DNA of 64,000 nucleotides from assembly GCF_013184985.2 (NCBI RefSeq), contig NZ_CP063418.1:434001-498000 (forward strand), written 5' to 3'. Origin of the DNA: Actinomyces faecalis (GTDB taxonomy: Bacteria; Actinomycetota; Actinomycetes; Actinomycetales; Actinomycetaceae). Made by a program: the position numbers and the translations under genes. This document shows positions 8,222 through 17,039 of this stretch, piece after piece (position 1 is the stretch's first letter; every line of letters starts with the position of its first letter). The notes beneath the pieces were generated by a model, which saw only the letters and a list, made by a program, of their open reading frames with translations, had not been told where the DNA came from and did not search any database.

Positions 8222-8233
8222 TAGCCTGGGGGC
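8222..8233 (+). promoter_or_regulatory. Leaderless -10 box for purK
   Basis: TAGCCT at 8222-8227, 6-nt spacer, GTG at 8234. Confidence 0.6.
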
Positions 8234-9589
8234 GTGAGCGCTCCACGTACCGTGTCCCCCGCTGCCGCTGACCGTGAGCCCGTCGTGGCCGTTATCGGTG
8301 GTGGCCAGCTGGCTCGCATGATGCAGGAGGAGGCCAGTGCGCTGGGAGTGCACCTGCGTGCCCTGGTTGAGGCGCCTGACGGCTCGACCGCCCAGATCAC
8401 TGTGGATGCGCCGGTGGGACGGGCGGACGACGCTGCCGCGGTACGCCGTGTCGTGGCAGGTGTGGCCGAGGCTGGCCAGGACGCGGCGGGCCTCCAGGCG
8501 GTGGGTGCCGCTGACGTGCTCACTTTTGAGCACGAGCACCAGGACGCTGACCTGCTGCGTGAGCTGGAGGAGGCCGGTGTGTCGGTCCAGCCGACCCCGG
8601 CGGCGCTGGAGCTGGCGCGTGACAAGCTGGCGATGCGCCGGGCCATGGCCGAGGTGGGCCTGCCCCAGCCGCGCTGGGCCGAGGCTGTGGGGAGCCAGGA
8701 GGAGATGCGTGCCCAGGTCCTCGCCTTCGGTGAGGCCACCGGCTGGCCGCTGGTCATCAAGACCCCGCGCGGGGGCTATGACGGTCACGGCGTCCTCCTG
8801 GTCCGCTCTCCCGCCGACCTCGACGACGGCGAGGCGGCGCGCTGGATCGAGCAGGCTGCTGCCGCGCGAGAAGGCCGTGAGACCGCCCGGACCGGGGGAG
8901 GGGGCAGCCTGGGAGGCGCGGCTGTCACCAGCCTGCTGGTGGAGGAGGCTGTGGCCTTCACCCGCGAGCTGGCCGTCCTGGTCGCTCGCAGCCCCAGCGG
9001 CGAGATCGCCTGCTGGCCGGTGGTCGAGTCCGTCCAGGCCGACGGCGTGTGCTCCGAGGTCCTCGCCCCTGCCCCGGGACTCGACCCGGCTGCGGCCCAG
9101 GAGGCAGAGCGGATCGGCCAGGAGGTGGCTACCCGGTTCAAGGTGACCGGCGTGCTGGCGGTCGAGCTCTTCGCCGTCGAGGAGGTGGGCCAGCCCACCG
9201 CCCTGTACGTCAATGAGCTGGCCATGCGACCCCACAACTCCGGGCACTGGACCCAGGACGGGGCCGTGACCAGCCAGTTCGCCCAGCACCTGCGGGCCGT
9301 GGCTGACCTGCCACTGGGCTCGACCGCACCGGTGGCCCGGGCCACTGTCATGGTCAACTACCTCGGGGGCGAGAGCGAGCCGGCTCCTGACGCCCTGGCG
9401 CGCGCGCTCGCGGCTGACCCGGAGGCCCGCATCCACCTCTACGGCAAGCAGTGGCGTGCGGGTCGCAAGCTCGGCCACGTCAACCTCACCCTGCCCGGGG
9501 ACCCGACCCAGCCGGCCACCGTCGAGGAGGCGCAGCGGCTGCGAGAGCGTGCTCGCGCCGTCGTCGTCGTCCTGCGTGGGGACGTCTGA
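8234..9589 (+). CDS. purK: 5-(carboxyamino)imidazole ribonucleotide synthase
   Basis: A 451-residue ATP-grasp enzyme that carboxylates aminoimidazole ribonucleotide with ATP and bicarbonate in purine synthesis. The N-terminal preATP-grasp domain begins VVAVIGGGQLARMMQ (residues 18-32). FEHEHQD (about 97-103), PTPAALELARDKLAMR (about 120-135), the ATP-binding VIKTPRGGYDGHGV loop (about 175-188) and the NELAMRPHNSGHWT catalytic segment (about 327-340) follow. It is longer than the usual ~370-390 residues, partly from a Gly-rich insertion near residues 215-230. purE follows 45 bp downstream. Confidence 0.96.
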   Translation: MSAPRTVSPAAADREPVVAVIGGGQLARMMQEEASALGVHLRALVEAPDGSTAQITVDAPVGRADDAAAVRRVVAGVAEAGQDAAGLQAVGAADVLTFEHEHQDADLLRELEEAGVSVQPTPAALELARDKLAMRRAMAEVGLPQPRWAEAVGSQEEMRAQVLAFGEATGWPLVIKTPRGGYDGHGVLLVRSPADLDDGEAARWIEQAAAAREGRETARTGGGGSLGGAAVTSLLVEEAVAFTRELAVLVARSPSGEIACWPVVESVQADGVCSEVLAPAPGLDPAAAQEAERIGQEVATRFKVTGVLAVELFAVEEVGQPTALYVNELAMRPHNSGHWTQDGAVTSQFAQHLRAVADLPLGSTAPVARATVMVNYLGGESEPAPDALARALAADPEARIHLYGKQWRAGRKLGHVNLTLPGDPTQPATVEEAQRLRERARAVVVVLRGDV

Positions 9590-9634
9590 GCGTCCTGCTG
9601 CCACTGACCGACCAGCTCAGGAAGAAGGAAGCTC

Positions 9635-10159
9635 ATGAGTGACACCACCCGCCCCGTCGTCGGTATCGTCATGGGGTCGGACTCGGACTGGCCCACGATG
9701 GAGGCTGCTGCCCAGGCCCTGGACGAGCTCGGCGTCGGCTACGAGGCGGACGTCGTCTCGGCCCACCGTATGCCCACCGAGATGGTCGACTACGGGCGCA
9801 CCGCCTCCAGCCGGGGCCTGCGTGTCATCATCGCCGGTGCCGGGGGTGCGGCCCACCTGCCAGGAATGCTGGCGGCGGTCACCGAGCTGCCGGTGATCGG
9901 GGTGCCGGTGCCGCTGAGGTACCTCGACGGTATGGACTCGCTGCTCTCCATCGTCCAGATGCCTGCGGGCGTGCCGGTCGCCACCGTCTCGATCGGTGGG
10001 GCCCGTAACGCCGGGCTGCTGGCTGCCCGGATCCTGGGGGCAGGAGAGGGGGCTGAGGCCGAGCGCCTGCGTGCGGCCATGCGTGACTTCCAGACCGAGC
10101 TGGCTGAGCTGGCGCACGCCAAGGGTGCCCGGCTGCGCGAGCGCCGTTCCCAGCTCTGA
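9635..10159 (+). CDS. purE: N5-carboxyaminoimidazole ribonucleotide mutase
   Basis: A 174-residue class I PurE, which converts the PurK product to 4-carboxy-AIR. Motifs: [14 protein letters not shown] (residues 10-23), SAHRMP (about 45-50), [13 protein letters not shown] (about 66-78) and a GVPVP strand. Start ATG 9635 has a GGAAG ribosome binding site with spacing about 4-5. It is cotranscribed with purK, as in most bacteria, and the pair completes the two-step carboxylation. Confidence 0.97.
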   Translation: MSDTTRPVVGIVMGSDSDWPTMEAAAQALDELGVGYEADVVSAHRMPTEMVDYGRTASSRGLRVIIAGAGGAAHLPGMLAAVTELPVIGVPVPLRYLDGMDSLLSIVQMPAGVPVATVSIGGARNAGLLAARILGAGEGAEAERLRAAMRDFQTELAELAHAKGARLRERRSQL

Positions 10160-10213
10160 GGCCCTGGTCGAGCCCGGGGCCTCCTTCCTGCCCTACGCGG
10201 GCTCTGCTGCCAC

Positions 10214-10225
10214 TAGGCTGGTGCC
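10214..10225 (+). promoter_or_regulatory. Leaderless -10 box for galE
   Basis: TAGGCT at 10214-10219, 6-nt spacer, ATG at 10226. Confidence 0.6.
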
Positions 10226-11215
10226 ATGAGCATCCTCGTTGCCGGAGGCGCCGGATACATCGGCGCCCACGTCGTCCGTCTGCTGCTTGAGCGTGGGGAC
10301 GAGGTGATCGTGGTCGATGACCTGTCCTACGGGACGCCCGAGCGTGTCGAGGGCGCGGACCTCCTCCAGCTCGACGTCGCCTCCGACGAGGCGGTCCAGG
10401 AGCTGACGGACGTCATGGAGTCTCGCGGGGTGACCGCCGTCATCCACTTTGCCGCGCGCAAGCAGGTGGGTGAGTCCGTGGCGCGCCCGGCCTGGTACTA
10501 CCAGCAGAACGTCGGCGGTCTGGCCAACATGATGCTCGCGATGGAGCGGGCACGCGTGGACCAGATGATCTTCTCCTCCTCCGCGGCCGTCTACGGCATG
10601 CCGCCGGTGGAGGTCGTCCCGGAGGACATCGAGTGCCGGCCCATCAACCCCTACGGTGAGACCAAGCTCATCGGTGAGTGGATGATGGCCAACGCCGAGC
10701 GCGCCTGGGGCCTGCGCTGGGCGGGGCTGCGCTACTTCAACGTCGCCGGCGCCGGCTGGGACGACCTGGGGGACATGGCGACCCTCAACCTCATTCCCAT
10801 GGTCCTGGAGCGCCTGGCCGAGGGGGACACCCCCAAGATCTTCGGCACTGACTACCCCACGCCGGACGGGACCTGCATCCGTGACTACATCCACGTGCGG
10901 GACCTGGCGACGGCTCACATCGCCGCGCTGGACTACCTGGCCAGCGGCGAGGACATGGCTGAGCACGTCTTCAATGTCGGCACCGGTCAGGGGGCCAGCG
11001 TGCGTGAGGTCGTCTCCAAGGTCATCGCGGCCACGGGTCTCAAGGTCGAGCCGGAGGAGCTGCCCCGCCGCGCAGGCGACCCGCCGCAGCTGATCGGTGA
11101 CGCCACCCGGATCGGTACCGTGCTGGGCTGGAAGGCAGAGCACGACCTGGACGACATCGTCACCTCCTCCTTCACCTCCTGGCAGGCCGATCCCAACCGT
11201 CCGCACTTCGGCTGA
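10226..11215 (+). CDS. galE: UDP-glucose 4-epimerase
   Basis: A 329-residue extended short-chain dehydrogenase that interconverts UDP-glucose and UDP-galactose (or the GlcNAc/GalNAc forms). The NAD-binding site is VAGGAGYIGAHVVRLL (residues 5-20), the catalytic Ser region is IFSSSAAVYGMP (about 113-124), and the Tyr-xxx-Lys is in NPYGETKL (about 140-147). The segment RYFNVAGA and the DGTCIRDYIHVRDLA block are typical of GalE. It supplies UDP-galactose for the glycan genes beyond it. It is convergent with the first LCP gene. Confidence 0.93.
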   Translation: MSILVAGGAGYIGAHVVRLLLERGDEVIVVDDLSYGTPERVEGADLLQLDVASDEAVQELTDVMESRGVTAVIHFAARKQVGESVARPAWYYQQNVGGLANMMLAMERARVDQMIFSSSAAVYGMPPVEVVPEDIECRPINPYGETKLIGEWMMANAERAWGLRWAGLRYFNVAGAGWDDLGDMATLNLIPMVLERLAEGDTPKIFGTDYPTPDGTCIRDYIHVRDLATAHIAALDYLASGEDMAEHVFNVGTGQGASVREVVSKVIAATGLKVEPEELPRRAGDPPQLIGDATRIGTVLGWKAEHDLDDIVTSSFTSWQADPNRPHFG

Positions 11216-11259
11216 CCGAGCGCGGGCGCAGCCGCCTGCCGCGACCTGCGGCGCCGCTG

Positions 11260-12888
11260 CTAGCCGCTGACCTGGTTGAGGTCCGCGGTGCCCAGCTGCC
11301 CGGCACGCACCTTGGCGAAGAAGTCGGGGGCGGTGGTGTCCTGGAGCAGGACCGCCGACCCGATGTCGCCGGGGCGGTAGTCCAGGGAGCTGATCGGCGG
11401 GGCGCCGGTCAGTCCGTCAGACGAGGCCGAGCGGAAGGCCGCCATCATCTTCGCCAGGTCCGTCGTCCCGGTCTCCTGGTCCACGGTCAGGGCGTGGGTG
11501 CCGGCGTCGACGAGGGCGTCCTGACGGGAGAGGCTGGTGAGCGTCCTGGCCGAGACGGCCTCGGAGACGACGGCGGAGATCACCGCCCGCTGACGCAGCC
11601 CGCGACCGATGTCCCCGGTCGGGTCGGACTTGCGCATGCGCGAGTAGGCCAGGGCCTTGGTGCCGTCGACCGGCTGGCAGGTGCCCTGCGAGGTGTCCCA
11701 GACCAGCCCGGAGTCGGGATCGAAGACGTCGTAGTCCAGGCAGACCTCGACCCCGCCCACGGCGTCCACGACCTGCTCCACGGCTCCCATGCCGACCTCG
11801 GCGTAGTGGTCCACGGTCAGGCCCGTGAGGTCCTGGACCGTCTGGACCAGGAGCGGGGCGCCGCCGAAGGAGTAGGAGGCGTTGATCTTGTTGCCTCCGT
11901 AGCCAGGAATCGTGACGTAGGTGTCACGCGGCAGGGAGACGAGCGAGGCCTGGCCGTTGGGCGCCTTGTTGAGCACCATGATCGAGTCGGCACGGGCCCC
12001 GTCGGTCTCGTCCTGGACGGTGCCGGAGCCGGCGCCTCGTGCGTCGGAGCCGACGATCAGCCAGGTCTCTCCGTCGGAGGTGTCTGGGGCTCCTACGAGC
12101 GCGTCGACCCGTCCGAGTCCCGAGCCCACCTCGTGCACGAGCCAGCCTGCTCGTGCGACCACCAGGACCAGGAGCACCACGAGGACGCCAGCCACCCACC
12201 GCAGCGGGTGACGACGACGGCGTCGGCGTGCCGGTGCTGGAGCCGGGCCGGGCTGGGCCTGAGACGGGATGCGCGGGTCTCGTGGGTCAGCGGGGCCTGC
12301 GCCCGCAAGAGGACGGGCCGGGCGTGGTGCGGGTGTCTGTGCCCGGTAGGCAGGAGGGTAGGAGGCCGGTGGCCGCGCGGAGCCGGGGTGCCGGGTGGCG
12401 GTGGGCGCTACCTGCGTGGGCTGGGGGGCAGCCTGAGGAGCTGCTCCGAGCGGGACGGCTGAGGAACCGGGCCGGGCGTGGCTGCGGCCCGCGGCTGAAG
12501 GGCGACGCGGGGCTCCTGATCTCGGGTCCTGGTGGGCAGCACCCTCGCCCGGCGCCCTGGCGGACCTGGTGGGTCCCGCCTGACGGCCGGAGGAGGCCAC
12601 GGCCTGGTCCCACCTGCGGTGAGCCTCAGGCGAGGGCGACGGCGTCGGCGGCTGCTGACGGTGCTGACCGGCAGCAGCGCTGGCGCGCGTGCCGGCGGCG
12701 GCTTCTCGCGGTGCTGCGGCCTGTGGAGAGCGTGCAGGCTGGTAGGAGGGCGGGACCGACGACGGTCCCGCCTCAGCCCCGGTCCGGGCAGGCTGCGCGG
12801 AGGGTCCCCGATGGTCCCGACGACGGCGCGGCTGGCCGGAGCCGGGTGCGAAGGACGGGGGCAGGTCTCCGGAGTCGGTCGAAGTCAC
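11260..12888 (-). CDS. LCP (LytR-CpsA-Psr) family glycopolymer ligase, long disordered N-terminus
   Basis: A 542-residue LCP protein. LCP enzymes transfer lipid-linked glycopolymers (teichoic acids, wall polysaccharides, glycoproteins) to peptidoglycan or protein. The first ~225 residues are rich in Pro, Ala, Arg and Ser and probably form a disordered cytoplasmic tail, a layout common in actinobacterial LCPs. One transmembrane helix follows (RWVAGVLVVLLVLVV), then the extracellular LCP domain with WLIVGSDARG, ADSIMVLNKAP, SLPRDTYVTIPGYGGNKIN and YSRMRKSDPTGDIGR RQR-type motifs that bind pyrophosphate and metal. Start GTG 12888. It is the second gene of a minus-strand pair. Confidence 0.92.
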   Translation of the reverse strand: MTSTDSGDLPPSFAPGSGQPRRRRDHRGPSAQPARTGAEAGPSSVPPSYQPARSPQAAAPREAAAGTRASAAAGQHRQQPPTPSPSPEAHRRWDQAVASSGRQAGPTRSARAPGEGAAHQDPRSGAPRRPSAAGRSHARPGSSAVPLGAAPQAAPQPTQVAPTATRHPGSARPPASYPPAYRAQTPAPRPARPLAGAGPADPRDPRIPSQAQPGPAPAPARRRRRRHPLRWVAGVLVVLLVLVVARAGWLVHEVGSGLGRVDALVGAPDTSDGETWLIVGSDARGAGSGTVQDETDGARADSIMVLNKAPNGQASLVSLPRDTYVTIPGYGGNKINASYSFGGAPLLVQTVQDLTGLTVDHYAEVGMGAVEQVVDAVGGVEVCLDYDVFDPDSGLVWDTSQGTCQPVDGTKALAYSRMRKSDPTGDIGRGLRQRAVISAVVSEAVSARTLTSLSRQDALVDAGTHALTVDQETGTTDLAKMMAAFRSASSDGLTGAPPISSLDYRPGDIGSAVLLQDTTAPDFFAKVRAGQLGTADLNQVSG

Positions 12889-12952
12889 AGGTGGAGGATC
12901 TCACGGGGTCGGGGGCAAGGACAGCAGGACGGTGCCGAGAACGGCGCCTGGC

Positions 12953-14254
12953 TCAGGAGCCGGAGGCGTAGCACTGGGCGGCAGGGTCCTCGGCGGGCTC
13001 AGGGGCAGCCTCGTTCACGGTGGTGCCGGTGGACTGCGCCGGCTCCTGAGCGCCGTCAGCGCCTGCGCCCGCAGCGTCAGTCGTCGTGCCGTCCTGGACG
13101 TCCGCCTCAGTGACCGACGGGGTGGTACCGGTTCCCTGGAGCGAGACGTTCTCAGAGCCGACGGGGACGTCGTTGATCAGGGCGCTCCACACGTCCTCCG
13201 CCTCAGCGGTGGGAACGACACGGGCGCCGACCAGGGCGTTAGGCATCGTGATGAAGCTGACGTTGTCCATACCGATGGCCTGGAGCGACTGGGCCAGGCC
13301 CGCCAGGGTCGGCAGGCTGCCGATGCGCGGGGAGGTGGTCAGGGTGGACAGAGCCGAGCGGGCGAAGGAGTACAGGTCGTCGGCGTTGGACAGCAGGCTC
13401 TTGGACTGGGCCGCACGCAGCATCGCGCCCATGAGGTTCTGCTGACGCTCGATACGGCTGAGGTCCGATCCGTCGCCGGCCCCGTAGCGGGCGCGGGCGT
13501 ACTGCAGGGCAGTGGCACCGTCGAAGTGGTAGCAGCCGGCGTCGAGCACGAGGCCGGTGTGCTCAGCGTCGCTGATGTCGTCACTGACGTAGACAGTCAC
13601 GCCGTCCAGCGCGTCGACCATCCTCTGGAGCCCTGCGAAGTCGACGACGACGAACTCGTCGATGTGGATGCCGGTGAGCTCCTCGACGGTCTTGAGGGTG
13701 CACGCCGCGCCTGCGGCGACGTCCTCGGCGGTGGTGCCCTCGCCGGCACCGCCCGCGAAGGCGGAGTTGAACATGGCGCTGGACTGGGCGTAGGTGGTGG
13801 TCCCGTCCGCCCGCGTGCACGAGGGGATCTCCAGCAGCGTGTCACGGGGGATCGAGACGACCTCGATGCGCGAGCGGTCGGCGGACACGTGCATGATCAT
13901 CGCGGTGTCCGACCGGGCCCCGGCGACGTCGTCAGAGCCTGCGGCGCCGTCGACGTTGTTGGCACCATCACGGGTGTCGGACCCCAGGACCAGGATGTTG
14001 ACAGCCACGCCGGCGTAGTCGTCGCTCACCTTGGCCTCGTCAGAACGCGTGGGGCGGGCGGTACCGATCATGGAGGCCACGTCAACCCGCGTCACCTGGC
14101 TCTGGAGGTCGTGGTAGGCGATCGCCACGAAGGAGACGACGAAGAGCACGACGGCGAGGACGACCACCATGGCGGTGCGTCCGGCGTGGTGGCTCAGGTC
14201 CTTGACGGAGTGGCGTGCGCGAGGCCCGGGTCGTGGAGACACGGACACGATCAT
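12953..14254 (-). CDS. LCP (LytR-CpsA-Psr) family glycopolymer ligase
   Basis: A 433-residue LCP protein, paralogous to the next gene downstream. A short basic N-terminus leads to a transmembrane helix (AMVVVLAVVLFVVSFVAI, about residues 28-45). The LCP core then shows ILVLGSDTRDG (about 93-103), SDTAMIMHVS, VSIPRDTLLEIP with the catalytic Arg/Asp, NSAFAGG and LQYARARYGAGDGSDLSRIERQ-type residues. The C-terminal ~60 residues are rich in Thr/Ala/Glu and low in structure. Two LCP ligases next to a large glycan locus suggest attachment of more than one polymer; which polymer each handles cannot be told. It is divergent from the WbbL-like gene. Confidence 0.93.
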   Translation of the reverse strand: MIVSVSPRPGPRARHSVKDLSHHAGRTAMVVVLAVVLFVVSFVAIAYHDLQSQVTRVDVASMIGTARPTRSDEAKVSDDYAGVAVNILVLGSDTRDGANNVDGAAGSDDVAGARSDTAMIMHVSADRSRIEVVSIPRDTLLEIPSCTRADGTTTYAQSSAMFNSAFAGGAGEGTTAEDVAAGAACTLKTVEELTGIHIDEFVVVDFAGLQRMVDALDGVTVYVSDDISDAEHTGLVLDAGCYHFDGATALQYARARYGAGDGSDLSRIERQQNLMGAMLRAAQSKSLLSNADDLYSFARSALSTLTTSPRIGSLPTLAGLAQSLQAIGMDNVSFITMPNALVGARVVPTAEAEDVWSALINDVPVGSENVSLQGTGTTPSVTEADVQDGTTTDAAGAGADGAQEPAQSTGTTVNEAAPEPAEDPAAQCYASGS

Positions 14255-14383
14255 AGAGAAAGCATGTAGGTATCCGGTGATGATCCCGTCCTCCTGGAGA
14301 AGGATTGTCGCGTTGCCGCAGTGGTCTGGGACTCATCGACCGGCTGCCTCCTCCTGCCGGGGCTGGTGGGGGCGAGGCTCGGC

Positions 14384-14395
14384 TAGGCTCCGAGC
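14384..14395 (+). promoter_or_regulatory. Leaderless -10 box for the WbbL-like gene
   Basis: TAGGCT at 14384-14389, 6-nt spacer, GTG at 14396. Confidence 0.6.
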
Positions 14396-15262
14396 GTGAC
14401 CTCCTCCAGCCCTGGAACCGTCCGTATCGTGACGGTCGCCTACAACCCCGGCGAGGAGCTCGAGCGCTTCCTCGCGTCGGTGCCGGCCTCGACGAGCCGG
14501 GACGTGAGCATCGTCATCGCGGACAACGGCACCGAGCACGAGCTGGTGCGTGCCGTGGCCGCTCGTCACGGCGCTCGCGTCGTGGGGGACGGGACGAACC
14601 TCGGCTACGGCCGCGGGGCCAACCTGGCGGCAGCAGGGCTGACCGAGGACTGGGTGGTCGTCGCCAACCCGGACGTCGTGTGGTGTCCAGGCAGCCTCGA
14701 CACCCTGATCGACGCCTCCGTGGCCGATCCCACCGCCGGGTGCCTAGGGCCGCGCCTTCTGGGGACGGACGGCAGCGTCTATCCCTCCGGACGTGCCCTG
14801 CCTACCTTGGTCAAGGGCACCGGCCACGCCCTCCTGACCCGTGTGTGGCCCTCGAATCCCTTCTCCGCCGCCTACCACGACCAGGACGGTGCCGACCGCC
14901 AGCGTGAGGTGGGGTGGCTCTCCGGCGCCTGCCTGCTGCTGCCTGGCGAGGTCTGGCTCGCTCTCGGTGGCTTTGACGAGTCCTACTTCATGTTCTTTGA
15001 GGACGTGGACCTGGGCGCCCGGGTGAGCCGGGCGGGGTGGCGCAATGTCCAGGTACCGGGCGCCGTCGTCGTCCACGAGCAGGGAGCCAGCTGGAAGGCG
15101 CGGCCGGAGCGCATGATCCGCGCCCACCACGCCTCAGCGCGCCACTACCTGGCTGGCGTGTACGACGCTCCGTGGCAGGCGCCGCTGCGCTGGGCGGTCA
15201 GTGCCGGTCTGCGCCTGCACGAGGAGGCCGAGGTGCGGCAGGCGGCTCGGGCGCCTCGCTGA
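14396..15262 (+). CDS. wbbL: GT2 rhamnosyltransferase, WbbL-like
   Basis: A 288-residue GT-A fold family 2 glycosyltransferase. It resembles mycobacterial WbbL, which adds rhamnose from dTDP-rhamnose to GlcNAc-pyrophosphoryl-decaprenol. Seen: RIVTVAYNPGEELERFLASV (residues 9-28), VIADNGTEHEL, NLGYGRGANLA, the metal-binding VVANPDVVW (DxD-like), VYPSGRALPTL, VGWLSGACLLL and GGFDESYFMFFEDVDLGARV (ED base). Because this lineage is not expected to make arabinogalactan, it more likely starts a rhamnose-containing wall polysaccharide; the rml genes lie later in the window. Its last 65 bp overlap the end of the convergent DUF2304 gene. Confidence 0.78.
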   Translation: MTSSSPGTVRIVTVAYNPGEELERFLASVPASTSRDVSIVIADNGTEHELVRAVAARHGARVVGDGTNLGYGRGANLAAAGLTEDWVVVANPDVVWCPGSLDTLIDASVADPTAGCLGPRLLGTDGSVYPSGRALPTLVKGTGHALLTRVWPSNPFSAAYHDQDGADRQREVGWLSGACLLLPGEVWLALGGFDESYFMFFEDVDLGARVSRAGWRNVQVPGAVVVHEQGASWKARPERMIRAHHASARHYLAGVYDAPWQAPLRWAVSAGLRLHEEAEVRQAARAPR

Positions 15263-15581
15263 GGGCGATGCGCCGGGCCAGCTGAGTGATCTGGCGCTCG
15301 CGGGCCGCGTTGCGCCGGAAGGAGGACAGGACCTGCGCCAGGAAGGCGATGACGAGGGCGTACAGGAGCAGGTCCGTCCCACGCCCCACACCCAGCACGT
15401 GGGCCACGCGTGTCATGAGCCCAGGGAATGTGATCGCGACGACGGCGAACAGGACGAACAGCAACGTGGCCAGACGCCGGGCCGCCAGGTGGCGGGCACC
15501 TCCCGGCGAGCGCAGCATCATCCAGCCCAGTGCGCCGACGGCGACGATGAGCAGGACCTGGATGAGGATGTGGGAGCTCAT
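15198..15581 (-). CDS. DUF2304-family small membrane protein
   Basis: About 127 residues with three hydrophobic segments (ILIQVLLIVAVGALGWMML, ATLLFVLFAVVAITFPGL, DLLLYALVIAFLAQVLSSF) and a C-terminal basic, Pro/Ala-rich tail. The pattern and length match DUF2304 proteins, usually encoded beside a GT2 polyprenyl-phosphate glycosyltransferase, as here. ATG 15581 was chosen because GGAGG lies 8 nt upstream; a GTG three codons earlier lacks such a site. It probably assists the partner enzyme in the membrane. Its 3' end overlaps the WbbL-like gene on the other strand. Confidence 0.82.
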   Translation of the reverse strand: MSSHILIQVLLIVAVGALGWMMLRSPGGARHLAARRLATLLFVLFAVVAITFPGLMTRVAHVLGVGRGTDLLLYALVIAFLAQVLSSFRRNAARERQITQLARRIALSEAPEPPAAPRPPRAGADRH

Positions 15582-15596
15582 GGGGGCCACCTCCGG

Positions 15597-16310
15597 TCAG
15601 GCGAAGAGCAGGTCGACGAGGATGTTGACCGAGTTCCACAGGGACTGGCCCTTGGCCCGGGAGTACTCGGTGTAGGCGATGTGGACCGCGTGCTCGCTCC
15701 AGGGAAGGCCGGCCTCCCCCAGCTGGCGCACGATCTGGGAGGCGTGAGCCATGCGGTTGTGGGTGAGCTCCAGCTTCCCGGCGGCGTCACGGCGCAGCAC
15801 CCGCAACCCGTTGTGGGCGTCTGACAGGTGCATGCCTGAGGTCCGTGAGGCCACGTGGGCCGCGGTGCGCAGCACCAGGCGCTTGAGCCAGCCCACCTGG
15901 GCAGGGCCCTCCAGGAACCGGGAGCCGAGGACGAAGCCCAGGCCCTCGGCCTCGGCGCGGGTGACCATGGCCGCGGCGTCGGCGGGGCGGTGCTGGCCGT
16001 CGGCGTCGAAGGTGACCAGGTAGCGCGCGCTCGTGCGCTCCAGCACATAGTCGATACCGGTTTGCAGAGCGGCCCCCTGGCCCAGGTTGATGGGGTGGCG
16101 GATGACGACGGCGCCGGCGGCTGCGGCCTCATCAGCCGAGGCGTCCGTCGAGCCGTCGTCGACCGCCACGACGTGTGGGAAGGTGCGACGGGCCTGGGTG
16201 ACGACCTCGCGGACCACCTGGGCCTCGTTGTACAGCGGGATGACGAGCCAGGTGGCCTGCGCAAGGTCGGCCCAGGCTGGCTCTGTCTTCTTGGTCCCCG
16301 TCTCGCTCAC
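15597..16310 (-). CDS. GT2 polyprenyl-phosphate-type glycosyltransferase
   Basis: About 237 residues, GT-A fold, similar to dolichol/polyprenyl-phosphate sugar synthases. It shows WLVIPLYNEAQVVREVV (residues 21-37), VVAVDDGSTDAS, HPINLGQGAALQTGIDYV, the DxD in FDADGQHRP, GSRFLEG and the SDAHNGLRVLRRDAA block. It has no C-terminal membrane domain, which the downstream DUF2304 protein may supply. GTG 16310 begins 6 nt after GAGAAT, so the longer reading frame upstream is not used. Product sugar unknown; a lipid-linked monosaccharide donor for GtrA/GT-C enzymes is likely. Confidence 0.85.
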   Translation of the reverse strand: MSETGTKKTEPAWADLAQATWLVIPLYNEAQVVREVVTQARRTFPHVVAVDDGSTDASADEAAAAGAVVIRHPINLGQGAALQTGIDYVLERTSARYLVTFDADGQHRPADAAAMVTRAEAEGLGFVLGSRFLEGPAQVGWLKRLVLRTAAHVASRTSGMHLSDAHNGLRVLRRDAAGKLELTHNRMAHASQIVRQLGEAGLPWSEHAVHIAYTEYSRAKGQSLWNSVNILVDLLFA

Positions 16311-16336
16311 CTCGGTATTCTCGCACGCTCTCGCCG

Positions 16337-16342
16337 TAGGAT
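16337..16342 (+). promoter_or_regulatory. -10 box for the sugar-modification operon (acetyltransferase onward)
   Basis: TAGGAT, with an expected transcription start near 16349. This gives a leader of about 65 nt with a GAAGGAGA ribosome binding site before ATG 16416. Confidence 0.35.
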
Positions 16343-16415
16343 GACCGGGTAGGACAAGCAGTAGCAGGACGCGGGCACGATCAGGGTGCCGTGGTGGCGG
16401 CTGCGAAGGAGAGCG

Positions 16416-17039
16416 ATGAGCGTACGAGTCCTGGAGTCGGCGGACGTCTCGCCGCAAGCCCGGGTCGGTGACGGCACGAGCATCTGGCACCTGGCGCAGG
16501 TGCGTGAGAACGCGGTCCTCGGCACGGACTGCGTGGTGGGTCGCGGGGCCTACATCGGCCAGGGCGTGGTCATGGGGGACCACTGCAAGATCCAGAACTA
16601 CGCGCTGGTCTACGAGCCGGCCCGGCTCGCCGACGGCGTGTTCATCGGCCCGGCCGTGGTGCTCACCAATGACCACTTCCCGCGCGCGGTCAATCCTGAC
16701 GGCTCGCTCAAGTCCGCCTCGGACTGGGAGCCGGTAGGTGTCACCATCGAGGAGGGCGCCTCGATCGGTGCCCGGGCGGTGTGCGTGGCTCCCGTGCGCA
16801 TCGGTGCCTGGGCCACGGTGGCCGCCGGCGCCGTCGTCACCAGGGACGTGCCCGACCACGCGCTGGTCGCTGGTGTGCCGGCACGGCGCGTCGGCTGGGT
16901 CGGACGCGCGGGTGAGCCCCTGGTTGCCGTGGGCGTTGGCGAGGAGGGCTACCTCGCCGGTGCCACGAGGTGGCGCTGCCCCGTGACGGGTACTGTGTTT
17001 GACGAGTCCCATGACGCGATCCGAGAGGTGACCCACTGA
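16416..17039 (+). CDS. Hexapeptide-repeat sugar N-acetyltransferase, WbpD/WlbB-like
   Basis: A 207-residue left-handed beta-helix acyltransferase with hexapeptide periodicity (ADVSPQARVGDGTSIW, NAVLGTDCVVGRGAYIG, VTIEEGASIGARAVCVAPVRIG). Layout and the VLTNDHFPRA segment resemble WbpD/WlbB, which acetylates the 3-amino group of UDP-2-acetamido-3-amino-2,3-dideoxy-glucuronate using acetyl-CoA. ATG 16416 has a strong GAAGGAGA site 3-4 nt upstream. It is the first gene of an operon: the aminotransferase overlaps by one base (TGATG) and the oxidoreductase follows. Substrate assignment depends on this neighbourhood. Confidence 0.82.
   Translation: MSVRVLESADVSPQARVGDGTSIWHLAQVRENAVLGTDCVVGRGAYIGQGVVMGDHCKIQNYALVYEPARLADGVFIGPAVVLTNDHFPRAVNPDGSLKSASDWEPVGVTIEEGASIGARAVCVAPVRIGAWATVAAGAVVTRDVPDHALVAGVPARRVGWVGRAGEPLVAVGVGEEGYLAGATRWRCPVTGTVFDESHDAIREVTH

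Noticed and set aside
8210..9604. Long minus-strand open frame opposite purK (464 codons)
   Set aside because: Antisense shadow of a high-GC gene; its translation is low-complexity His/Gly/Leu-rich with no motif, while purK has all catalytic motifs.
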